This document shows positions 1 through 7,419 of a stretch of DNA of 22,244 nucleotides, one piece after another. Position numbers and translations under genes: made by a program. The number at the start of each line of letters is the position of its first letter. The stretch's first letter is position 1. The notes under the pieces were generated by a model. That model saw only the letters and a list, made by a program, of their open reading frames with translations. It was not told where the DNA came from and did no database searches. Source of the stretch: an uncultured Bacilli bacterium (GTDB taxonomy: Bacteria > Bacillota_I > Bacilli_A > RF39 > UBA660); the NCBI GenBank assembly GCA_944350405.1, contig CALVPC010000004.1, positions 1-22,244 on the forward strand, in the 5' to 3' direction.

Positions 1-1195
1 AGAAGCATAGATTAGATCAGGACCAAAAAAAATAATCGAAAGATTAAAAAAAGCTGGATCATCTAATCCAGTATTTGTCATAGATGAAATAGATAAAATG
101 ACTAAAGATATAAAAGGAGACCCAGCATCTAGTCTTTTAGAAGTACTAGATAAAGAACAAAATAAACATTTCGTAGATCACTATATAGAAGAAGAATATG
201 ATCTATCGCAAGTAACATTTATTTTAACAGCAAATTACTATGAAAGAATACCAAATGAACTATTAGATAGATTAGAAATAATAGAATTATCAAGCTATAC
301 AGAACAAGAAAAATTTAATATCTGTAAAAATTATATAATTCCGAACAATATAAAAACACATTCTCTAATAAATGAAAATATATTATTTACAGACGAAGCA
401 ATCATAAAAATAATTAGAAACTATACTAAAGAAGCCGGAGTACGTGAACTTGAAAGATTAATTCAATCTATACTTAGAAAAATAATAAAACAAATAGTAA
501 TAAGTAAAGAAAATAATTTAAATATCATAGATATAGCCATGGTAAAAAAATATTTAGGTAAAGAAAAATATTTATCACATTATAATGAAGAAAAAGAACA
601 AATTGGAGTAGTAAATGCTATGAGTTATACTATTTATGGTGGAGATATATTAAAAATAGAAGTAAACTATTTCAAAGGTTCTGGAAGTATTATTATGACT
701 GGTTCACTAGGAGAAGTATTTATCGAAAGTGCTAAAATTGCTTTAAGTTATATCAAAAGTAATTATAAAAAATTTGGTATTAATTATGAAACTATAGAAA
801 ATAATGATATTCATATTCATGTACCAGAAGGAGCTATAAAAAAAGATGGACCTAGTGCAGGAATTGCTATTACTACTGCAATGATAAGTGCCTTAACAGG
901 TAAAAAAATAAAAAGCACTATAAGTATGACTGGAGAAATAACATTAAGAGGAGAAGTATTACCAGTCGGAGGTTTAAAAGAAAAAATAATTGGAGCAAAA
1001 AATGCTGGAATAAAAAAAATATTCTTACCACTTGAAAATAAAAATGAAGTATTAGAAATAGAAAAAGAAATAGAAAGTGGTATAAAATATATATATGTAT
1101 CTAACTATAAAGAAGTATTCGAAGGATTAAAAGGAAGAAAAAAACAAAGAGTAGAGCAAAATCATTTAATAGTAAATAAAGTTATCAATCATTAA
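1..1195 (+). pseudogene. lon: ATP-dependent protease Lon, 3' part with disrupted frame
   Basis: This is the C-terminal half of Lon, the cytoplasmic AAA+ serine protease that degrades misfolded and regulatory proteins. After the Walker B stretch (FVIDEIDKM, ending near base 100) come the AAA+ sensor region (TANYYERIP), the arginine finger (LLDRLE), sensor 2 (GVRELER) and the whole protease domain. The catalytic dyad is intact: Ser in DGPSAG (codon 854-856) and Lys in GGLKEK (codon 977-979). Upstream the frame is broken. The frame of the protease half meets TAG at 8-10. The frame-1 residues R-S-I-D (bases 1-12), joined to R-S-G-P-K-K-I-I (from base 14), line up gaplessly with the conserved R-T-Y-I-G-S-M-P-G-K-I-I of Lon if one extra base lies near 13. 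The first in-frame ATG (98) sits inside Walker B and has no ribosome binding site. A recent pseudogene or an assembly error are both possible. Everything upstream lies outside the window. Confidence 0.8.
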
Positions 1196-1383
1196 AAACT
1201 ATATTACAAATGTAAATAATGCTATAATAGTATAAACAAAGTACTAAATGTGATTTTGAAATAAAAGATGTAAAAAAGCTAATAAAGATAGATTAATACA
1301 TAAATAAGACGCAATGATTAAGTATCTAAAAAATGATGATGGATATAATTATAAGACAGTTGGGATAAATTCAATATTATATT
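1196..1383. other. Non-coding stretch between lon and the UPF0158 relic
   Basis: Stops interrupt every plus-strand frame. Apart from the extended -10 at 1220-1228 I see no gene, hairpin terminator or repeat. It probably holds the unrecognisably decayed N-terminal part of the UPF0158 gene, since families of that kind have a longer N-terminus than the part still readable downstream. Confidence 0.4.
1220..1228 (+). promoter_or_regulatory. Candidate extended -10 promoter (TGCTATAAT)
   Basis: A perfect extended -10 element (TGC followed by TATAAT) lies 25 bases after the lon stop. No convincing -35 is seen at 17 bases, which extended -10 promoters can tolerate. It would drive the UPF0158 relic and perhaps the SWIM gene, whose start is about 385 bases downstream. 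The same TGCTATAAT element precedes truB. Confidence 0.4.
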
Positions 1384-1605
1384 AATAAATATAAAATGAT
1401 ACAAGATTTTACAGAGACTATTGAAGATACTAGGCTTCAAAATCAATTATATATTACTCTAAATGATAATGGTGCTTTTAGAAAATTTAAAGATATTTGT
1501 ATTAATTTTGATATTATTGATGATTGATATAAGTTTAGAGATAAAAAGCATAAAGAAATTGCTATAAATTGGTGTAAAGAAAATAATATAAAATTTGAAT
1601 GGGAG
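1384..1605 (+). pseudogene. UPF0158-family protein, degenerate C-terminal remnant
   Basis: Reading in the frame that starts at 1384 gives NKYKMIQDFTETIED, then GAFRRF-like GAFRKFKD, then YKFRDKKHKEIAINWC. This order and spacing match what I recall of the C-terminal core of the UPF0158 family, whose function is unknown. The frame is closed upstream by TAA at 1366-1368, and the N-terminal part of the family is not readable. A TGA at 1525-1527 falls where the family usually has Trp just before the Y-x-F-R-D segment. The last readable residues run into the ribosome binding site and start of the SWIM gene. The combination of missing N-terminus and internal stop makes this a relic even if TGA were read as Trp. 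Family assignment is from memory of the motif pattern. Confidence 0.65.
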
Positions 1606-1612
1606 ATGAATT

Positions 1613-3169
1613 ATGAAAAAGTTTTTAAAAAATTATGATTTTGAAGATTATTTTGATTCACTTATACTATCCCGTGGAAAAAGTTATTATAAAGAAAATA
1701 GAATATTAGATATTTGGTGTCAAGATGATTTAGTAACTGCTTATATTGATGGTTCTGAAATATATAAAGTTGAAATAAGAGCAAATAATAAAGAATTGAA
1801 TAATTTTTATTGTTCTTGTCCGTATTCGGAAGATGGTGAATATATGTGTAAACATATTGCTGCTGTTTTCTATTATTTAGAAGAAAATGATATTCCAGAA
1901 TTAGAAATTTCAAATAAAAAGCAATTAAAAAAAGAAAAAAACAAATCTGAGCTTTCTAAAATATATGATGAAATGAATTATGAACTAAGAAAAATAAGTG
2001 ATAGAAATGGATTTATTAATTATTATAATGGAAGATATTTTGTAGATTTAATTTCTAATGTATCTGATTACATAGATGATTTTATAGATAATGAAGAGTA
2101 TCATAATGCTTTTGAACTAATCAAATATACATATAGTTTTATAAAGGATACTTTTATGGATGGATCTAATGGTGAATTTCAAGATTCATTATATTTAATT
2201 AATGAAAGTGCAAGTAAACTTTTATACAATGATGAATATTTTGATATCTTCTTAAATTATACTGAAGATATAACATCAAATAATACTCTAGATGATTTTT
2301 CTGATTCACCATTACATGCATTTATCCTTTATGTTCATGATAAAGATTCTGCTAAAAAAGTAGTCAAAATACTAGATGAAATTGAGTTAAACACTTATGG
2401 AATATTTATTAGTCAAACTTTAGATAAAATATCATTAACTTATGATTTTATCGATAAAGATGATGCTATAAAAATGTGTTATGAAAGTATTGAACACTAT
2501 GGAGTAAAAGAATTATTAATTAAATATTTAAAAAAAGATCATAAAATAGACGAAGTAATACAAATATTAAAAAATGATATTAAAAATCATATAAGAAAAG
2601 ATATGGCTTATAATAAATTACTAGATATTTATGATGAATATGGTAAATTAGAAGAAAAGAAAAAATTACTACCTGAGGTTATAATAGAAACAAATAGTTT
2701 TGCAAGATATAAGGAACTAAAAGATATGTATAGTGATTCTGAATGGGATCCTATAAAAGCTAAAATAATATCTAAAATTAAACCTAATAATAGGAATATT
2801 TTAGAAGATATTTATATGGAAGAAAATGAAACTGATAAATTGTTTGAATTATTAAAGCAAAATCCTAGTATGTATAAATTAGCAAAATATCAAGATGCAA
2901 CAAAGAATAAATATAGTCAAGAATTATTAAATTTTTACAAACCACAAATACTTGAAGAATCAAAAAGAGCATCAAATAGAAAATGGTACCAAGAATTATG
3001 TTATTATATTAGAAAAATGAAAGAACTTAATAATTCCGATGATTTTATATTTGATATGTTAAAAGAAATGTATCCTAACTATAAGAATAAAAGAGCATTT
3101 AAAGAAGAAATAATGAACGTTTTAAGTTCTAAAAATAAACAAAGATTTTATGAATTGATAAATAGCTAG
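1613..3169 (+). CDS. SWIM zinc-finger domain protein
   Basis: A 518-residue soluble protein. Near the N-terminus is a SWIM zinc-binding motif CxCx(n)CxH: Cys67 and Cys69 (in FYCSCPYS), Cys79 and His81 (in MCKHIAAVFYYL). SWIM domains bind zinc and are found in SWI2/SNF2 ATPases, MuDR transposases and many standalone bacterial proteins, where they are thought to mediate nucleic acid or protein contacts. The remaining 430 residues are rich in helix-forming, charged segments with a repeat-like rhythm, but I recognise no catalytic domain. GGGAG at 1601-1605 fits the ATG at 1613. No SNF2 helicase gene is adjacent, although in other Firmicutes such proteins often sit beside one. The role is unknown. 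It ends in TAG and is flanked by worn sequence on both sides. Confidence 0.75.
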   Translation: MKKFLKNYDFEDYFDSLILSRGKSYYKENRILDIWCQDDLVTAYIDGSEIYKVEIRANNKELNNFYCSCPYSEDGEYMCKHIAAVFYYLEENDIPELEISNKKQLKKEKNKSELSKIYDEMNYELRKISDRNGFINYYNGRYFVDLISNVSDYIDDFIDNEEYHNAFELIKYTYSFIKDTFMDGSNGEFQDSLYLINESASKLLYNDEYFDIFLNYTEDITSNNTLDDFSDSPLHAFILYVHDKDSAKKVVKILDEIELNTYGIFISQTLDKISLTYDFIDKDDAIKMCYESIEHYGVKELLIKYLKKDHKIDEVIQILKNDIKNHIRKDMAYNKLLDIYDEYGKLEEKKKLLPEVIIETNSFARYKELKDMYSDSEWDPIKAKIISKIKPNNRNILEDIYMEENETDKLFELLKQNPSMYKLAKYQDATKNKYSQELLNFYKPQILEESKRASNRKWYQELCYYIRKMKELNNSDDFIFDMLKEMYPNYKNKRAFKEEIMNVLSSKNKQRFYELINS

Positions 3170-3516
3170 AAAGCTGGTGAACTAGAAAAAGATTCAGTTG
3201 TTAAGAAATATTTAACAGCTGCCAGTTATGATAAGAACTACAATGTATACATTATAATTTGTATAGTATTATTGCTATTTAATATAGGGGGGGGGACAAA
3301 AGTTTAAAAATAGTGTGTAATGAAATGGTTTACCTAAAATATAAAATAAAAATACTATAAATATTACACTTATTATTGGTATTAAACAAATATGTTCTTT
3401 GCGTCCAATTTTCATATTTAATTTTCACTGCGATGTTAAAATTAATATTGGTATAATTATTTGCAATAAATATATTATTTGATAATTCTCAATATATTGG
3501 ACCTATTAAAAAAATT
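3170..3516. other. Gene-free stretch with a G9 tract
   Basis: Nothing convincing is encoded here. The SWIM frame continues past its TAG for about 44 codons (ELEKDSVVKKYL, then a hydrophobic IIICIVLLLF stretch) through the G9 tract to a TAA. On the minus strand a 46-codon ORF (3415 to 3275) would encode a short protein with one hydrophobic segment and would run through the complementary C9 tract, but it has no ribosome binding site. Both look like remnants or chance frames. The stretch ends at the terminator at 3517. Confidence 0.4.
3287..3295. repeat. Homopolymer tract of nine G
   Basis: Nine consecutive G residues in a region that is otherwise strongly AT-rich. Long G or C runs are hypermutable by slipped-strand mispairing and act as phase-variation switches in several bacteria. 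Here no convincing gene or promoter is attached to it, so a regulatory role is only a possibility. Confidence 0.9.
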
Positions 3517-3552
3517 AATTAGAATAAGAAAAACACTTATTCTAATTTTTTA
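3517..3552 (+). terminator. Rho-independent terminator
   Basis: A perfect 12-base-pair stem (3517-3528 with 3536-3547) with a 7-base loop is followed by a T run (3546-3550). The A-rich 5' side means it could also work on the minus strand. It isolates the worn left region from the truB promoter. Confidence 0.75.
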
Positions 3553-3606
3553 TTTTATATAAATATTAAAAATAAAATATCTATTTAGAAAGAAATCACA
3601 AAATTC

Positions 3607-3635
3607 TTTTCATATTACTTTATTTCTGCTATAAT
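3607..3635 (+). promoter_or_regulatory. Promoter of truB
   Basis: TTTTCA (3607-3612), a 17-base spacer ending in TGC, then TATAAT (3630-3635): a good vegetative promoter with an extended -10. Transcription would begin about 20 bases before the truB ATG, giving a very short leader. Confidence 0.65.
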
Positions 3636-3661
3636 TACATATATTATTTGGAAGTGATAGG

Positions 3662-4513
3662 ATGGATAAAGTAATATTAATAAATAAAGAAAAAGGATCA
3701 ACCTCACGAGATGTAGTAAATAGTCTTACTAAAATACTTAATGAAAGAAAAATAGGCCATTTTGGCACACTAGATCCAATAGCCGAAGGACTTTTAGTCG
3801 TAGGAGTTGGAGCATTAACAAAAATAGGGAACTTTCTAGAAAATGAGGATAAAGAATATATTGCTGAAGTACTTATCGGAACATCTACTACTACATATGA
3901 TATAACCGGAGATATCACAGAAAAAAGTAATAAACAAGTATCCAAAGAAAAATTAATAGAAACTTTAAATACGTTTATCGGAACATATAGTCAAGAAGTA
4001 CCTATATATAGTGCTGTAAAAGTAAAAGGCAAAAAGTTATATGAATATGCTAGAAATAACGAAATTGTCACACTTCCTAAAAAAGAAGTAGAAATTAAAA
4101 ACATAGAGTTATTAAACTATTATGAAAAGAATAATCAAACTTACTTTACTTTTAAGTGTTTAGTTAGTAAAGGAACTTATATAAGAAGCTTAATAAATGA
4201 CATATCTAAAAAACTAGATATTCCCATGTGTATGAATAATTTAAAAAGAACAAAATGTGGTAATTTCAAACTAGAAGATTCATTCACATTAGAAAGTATT
4301 AAAAAAGGTAAATACAAATCTTTAAATATTGAAGATATCTTAAATTTAGATATTATGGAGCTTCCAAAAAATATAGAAAAATTAGTTTTAAATGGCTCAA
4401 TGATTGACAAAATAGGAAATAAAATGATTCTATTTAAAAAAAATAATCAAAATATTGCTTTATATGGAATGTATAAAGATAGAATGAAACCACTATTAAC
4501 CTTTAAAAAATAA
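3662..4513 (+). CDS. truB: tRNA pseudouridine(55) synthase TruB
   Basis: TruB converts U55 in the T-loop of tRNA to pseudouridine. The hallmark motif GHFGTLDPIAEGLLVVGVG is present, with Asp38 in GTLDP as the catalytic aspartate. Further family segments follow: KEYIAEVLIGTSTTTYDITGD, the PIYSAVKVKGKKLYEYAR stretch, and KGTYIRSLINDI. At 283 residues it is of usual size. GGAAGTGAT lies just upstream of ATG 3662. It is the first gene of a tight set with the ComN-like gene, rel and dtd. No ribF follows, unlike in many Firmicutes. Confidence 0.96.
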   Translation: MDKVILINKEKGSTSRDVVNSLTKILNERKIGHFGTLDPIAEGLLVVGVGALTKIGNFLENEDKEYIAEVLIGTSTTTYDITGDITEKSNKQVSKEKLIETLNTFIGTYSQEVPIYSAVKVKGKKLYEYARNNEIVTLPKKEVEIKNIELLNYYEKNNQTYFTFKCLVSKGTYIRSLINDISKKLDIPMCMNNLKRTKCGNFKLEDSFTLESIKKGKYKSLNIEDILNLDIMELPKNIEKLVLNGSMIDKIGNKMILFKKNNQNIALYGMYKDRMKPLLTFKK

Positions 4514-4546
4514 AAAAATTGATATATAATTATTTTAGGTGATCAT

Positions 4547-4750
4547 ATGGATTTTAATAATATATTTGAATTAAAACAAAGAGTAATGCCTGCTTTAAGA
4601 AAAAGAGTAAGTGATTTAAATTTAAAAGGAAAGAAAATAACTGAAGACGATATTTGGGAAGACTTAAAATTAAATAAGTGGATGACTTCTCATAATCTAA
4701 CATTAAATGAAATAGTAAATGATATATTAAAATATGAACCTAAAAACTAG
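4547..4750 (+). CDS. ComN-like post-transcriptional regulator
   Basis: A 67-residue soluble protein resembling the small ComN/YrzD family, which in Bacillus subtilis controls comE mRNA at the septum and poles after transcription. The matching pattern is an N-terminal segment with ALRKRVSDLNLKG, then ITEDDIWEDLKLNKW, and a closing LNEIVNDIL. GGTGATC (4539-4545) precedes ATG 4547. It lies 33 bases after truB, and its stop TAG forms part of the ribosome binding site of rel, so the genes are likely co-expressed. In B. subtilis comN lies a few genes from relA and dtd, so this looks like a compact version of the same neighbourhood. Since no competence gene is seen here, its target is unknown. Confidence 0.7.
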   Translation: MDFNNIFELKQRVMPALRKRVSDLNLKGKKITEDDIWEDLKLNKWMTSHNLTLNEIVNDILKYEPKN

Positions 4751-4763
4751 GAGATGAAAAGTT

Positions 4764-6899
4764 TTGAGTAATAGAGTAATAAGTTATAATGATCTAGAAG
4801 AAAAAATGAAAGAATATTTGCCCAAAGAAGAAATAGAAGAAGTAGAAAAGGCATATAAATTTGCCGCCAAAATGCATAAAGGGCAATATCGTAAAACAGG
4901 TGAAGAATACATAGTTCATCCTCTTTTTGTTGCTCATATATTAACTTCAATAAGAGCTGATAAAGAAACTTTAATGGCAGGACTTTTACATGATGTTATT
5001 GAAGATACTGAAATAACTAAAGAAGATTTGGAACAAATGTTTGGAGATGTAGTAGCAAACTTAGTAGATGGAGTAACTAAAATAAATAATATAAACGTTT
5101 CAACAGAAAATGAATATCTAACAGGTTATTATAAAAAAATAATTGTAGGAATGAGTGAAGACGTAAGAGTTATAATAATTAAACTAGCTGATAGACTTCA
5201 TAATATGAGGACATTATATGCTCTAGACCACGATAGACAAAAAAGAAAAGCTAAAGAAACGCTAGAAATACTTGCTCCAATAGCACATAGATTAGGAATG
5301 CACAAAATAAAAAGTGAGTTAGAGGATTTATCACTTAAATATTTAAAACCAGAAGCCTATAATGATGTAGTAGAAAAACTTAATCATACTAAAGCAGAAC
5401 GTGAAGAATACGTAAAAGAAATGATGGATGAGGTAAGTAATCTTTTAAAACAAAATGGCATAAAACACGAAATTAAAGGACGTGCTAAAAGTATTTATAG
5501 TATTTATAAAAAGCTTGATAAAGGAAGAAGTTTTAATGACATCTACGACCTATTAGCCATTAGAATACTAGTAGATAAAGAACAAGAATGTTATCTTGCA
5601 CTTGGACTAATTCATTCAAAATATAAACCAGTATCAAAAAGATTTAAAGACTATATTGCTATGCCAAAGACCAATCTTTATCAAACACTTCATACTACTG
5701 TATTTGGATTATACGGCAACTTATATGAAATTCAAATAAGAACATATGATATGGACGAAATAGCAGAAAATGGAATAGCATCTCACTGGGCTTATAAAGA
5801 ACAAAAAGATGCCGCTGTAGAAATGCAAAATATTACTGAACAAAAATTACAATTTTATAAATCAATTATTGAATTAAAAGATGATAAATTAACAAGTGAA
5901 GATTTTATCGATAAAGTAAAAAATGAAGTATTAAATAATAATATATATGTATATACTCCAAAAGGTGATGTAATAGAAATGCCAATAGGATCAACACCTA
6001 TAGATTTTGCTTATAGAATTCATTCTCAAGTCGGAGATAAAATGACTGGTGCTATAGTAAATAATAGTATGGTAAACTTAAGTTATGAATTAAAAGATGG
6101 AGATATTATCAAAATAATTACTAATAACAATTCAGCAGGTCCATCTAGAGAATGGTTAAACATAGTAAAAACAACTGCAGCTAAAAATAAAATAAAAAGT
6201 TTCTTTAATAGAACAACTAAAGAAGATTATATTGAACAAGGAAAAGATTTATTAGAAAAAGAATTAAGAAGAAGAAAAATTCCCATGAGTACTTTCATGG
6301 AAGAAGAAAATTTAAACAGAATATTCAAAAACTTTAAATTGGAAAATCTTGAAGACATCTATTTAAATATTGGTAACAATAAATTATCTGCCAAAAGTAT
6401 TGTAAAAAATAATCAAGAACCATCAGAAGTAAAAAAAGTTATAAAACCTACTTTTAAAAGTAGTGAAAGTGACATTATAGTCGGAGACACTAAAAATATT
6501 GAAACCAGTATTGCTAATTGTTGCCTGCCAGTTCCAGGAGATGACATAGTAGGATATATAACCAAAACAAGTGGTATTAGAATACATAGAAAAACTTGTA
6601 GTAACGTTGAACTATTTGATGAAAGAATAGTAAAAGCAAGTTGGAATCCTAAACTAACAGGAAAATATAGTAGTGAATTAATAATACATACAACATCAAA
6701 AGAAAATATCGTATTAGATATTGTCCAAACCGCAGCATCTTTAAGTATAAATGTAGAAAACGTTAATTTAGTAAACAAAGGAATAAATAATGTCTATTCA
6801 GTAGATATACTAGTTTCAAATCTTGAAGATTTAAATAAATATATTTTAAACCTTCAAAAAATAAAATATGTCTCTGACGTAGAAAGGATTATAAAATAA
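4764..6899 (+). CDS. rel: Bifunctional (p)ppGpp synthetase/hydrolase Rel
   Basis: Makes and degrades the alarmone (p)ppGpp in the stringent response. Domains in order: HD hydrolase with GLLHDVIEDTE (His76, Asp77); synthetase with GRAKSIYSIYKK, RFKDYIAMPK (the RxKD form typical of bifunctional enzymes) and EIQIRT (Glu322); TGS domain starting YVYTPKGDVIEMPIGSTP; a zinc-finger-like region with NCCLPVPGDDIVGYIT and HRKTC; and a C-terminal ACT domain. Both catalytic sites look intact and the 711 residues are normal for a long RSH protein. Translation starts at TTG 4764, 10 bases after AGGAG (4749-4753). The ATG at 4754 hits a stop after five codons. The stop TAA overlaps the dtd ATG by one base (TAATG), suggesting translational coupling. 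Confidence 0.97.
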   Translation: MSNRVISYNDLEEKMKEYLPKEEIEEVEKAYKFAAKMHKGQYRKTGEEYIVHPLFVAHILTSIRADKETLMAGLLHDVIEDTEITKEDLEQMFGDVVANLVDGVTKINNINVSTENEYLTGYYKKIIVGMSEDVRVIIIKLADRLHNMRTLYALDHDRQKRKAKETLEILAPIAHRLGMHKIKSELEDLSLKYLKPEAYNDVVEKLNHTKAEREEYVKEMMDEVSNLLKQNGIKHEIKGRAKSIYSIYKKLDKGRSFNDIYDLLAIRILVDKEQECYLALGLIHSKYKPVSKRFKDYIAMPKTNLYQTLHTTVFGLYGNLYEIQIRTYDMDEIAENGIASHWAYKEQKDAAVEMQNITEQKLQFYKSIIELKDDKLTSEDFIDKVKNEVLNNNIYVYTPKGDVIEMPIGSTPIDFAYRIHSQVGDKMTGAIVNNSMVNLSYELKDGDIIKIITNNNSAGPSREWLNIVKTTAAKNKIKSFFNRTTKEDYIEQGKDLLEKELRRRKIPMSTFMEEENLNRIFKNFKLENLEDIYLNIGNNKLSAKSIVKNNQEPSEVKKVIKPTFKSSESDIIVGDTKNIETSIANCCLPVPGDDIVGYITKTSGIRIHRKTCSNVELFDERIVKASWNPKLTGKYSSELIIHTTSKENIVLDIVQTAASLSINVENVNLVNKGINNVYSVDILVSNLEDLNKYILNLQKIKYVSDVERIIK

Positions 6900-7333
6900 T
6901 GAAAGTAGTAGTACAAAGAGTAACTCATGCAGAAGTAGAAGTATCTAAAAAAATAGTAGGAAAAATAGATAAAGGATTACTACTATTAGTAGGATTTACT
7001 TATGGCGATAATATAGAAACATTAAAATGGATGGCAAACAAAGTAATAAATTTAAGAATATTTGATGATAAAAATGGAATTATGAATTTATCATTAAAAG
7101 ACATCGGAGGAAAAATACTTTCAGTATCTCAGTTTACTTTATATGGAGATGGAAACAAAGGAAATAGACCAAGCTATATAAAAGCACTCGGAGGAAATGA
7201 AGCAAAAATTCTTTATGATGAATTTAATAAACTATTAAAACAAGAAATAGAAGTAGAAGAAGGAATATTTAAAGAAGATATGAAAGTATCCCTAACTAAT
7301 GATGGACCAATTACTATTATTTTAGAAAAATAA
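6899..7333 (+). CDS. dtd: D-aminoacyl-tRNA deacylase
   Basis: Dtd hydrolyses D-amino acids, and glycine from mischarged tRNA-Ala, off tRNAs, so it is a proofreading enzyme acting in trans. The start MKVVVQRVTHAEVEV, the SQFTLYGD motif (residues 77-84) and the Gly-cisPro motif in NDGPITI (residues 134-140) are all as in the family, and the length of 144 residues is typical. ATG 6899 overlaps the rel stop by one base; an AAAGG sequence within the end of rel may serve as ribosome binding site. The rel-dtd pairing is conserved in many Firmicutes. Confidence 0.96.
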   Translation: MKVVVQRVTHAEVEVSKKIVGKIDKGLLLLVGFTYGDNIETLKWMANKVINLRIFDDKNGIMNLSLKDIGGKILSVSQFTLYGDGNKGNRPSYIKALGGNEAKILYDEFNKLLKQEIEVEEGIFKEDMKVSLTNDGPITIILEK

Positions 7334-7359
7334 GTTTTATTTAAAATTTAATCAAATAA

Positions 7360-7388
7360 TTGTTAAAACAAAGGAAATTATGTATAAT
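7360..7388 (+). promoter_or_regulatory. Promoter of the secreted/membrane protein gene at 7420
   Basis: TTGTTA (7360-7365), a 17-base spacer and a perfect TATAAT (7383-7388). It lies in the dtd-7420 gap and explains independent expression of the next gene, with a leader of roughly 25 bases. Confidence 0.65.
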
Positions 7389-7419
7389 GTACATATGGAT
7401 ACTGAAAGGAAGTATAAAA

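Noticed and set aside
98..1195. Lon fragment as an intact gene starting at ATG 98
   Set aside because: That ATG lies inside the Walker B motif and has no ribosome binding site; homology continues upstream across a broken frame.
1525..1527. Proof that UGA is read as tryptophan
   Set aside because: Only one TGA at a presumed Trp position is seen, inside a relic that also lacks its N-terminus; all conserved genes use TGG.
7360..7419. N-terminal extension of the 7420 protein from TTG 7360
   Set aside because: The extension overlaps the TTGTTA/TATAAT promoter, and a good ribosome binding site serves ATG 7420.
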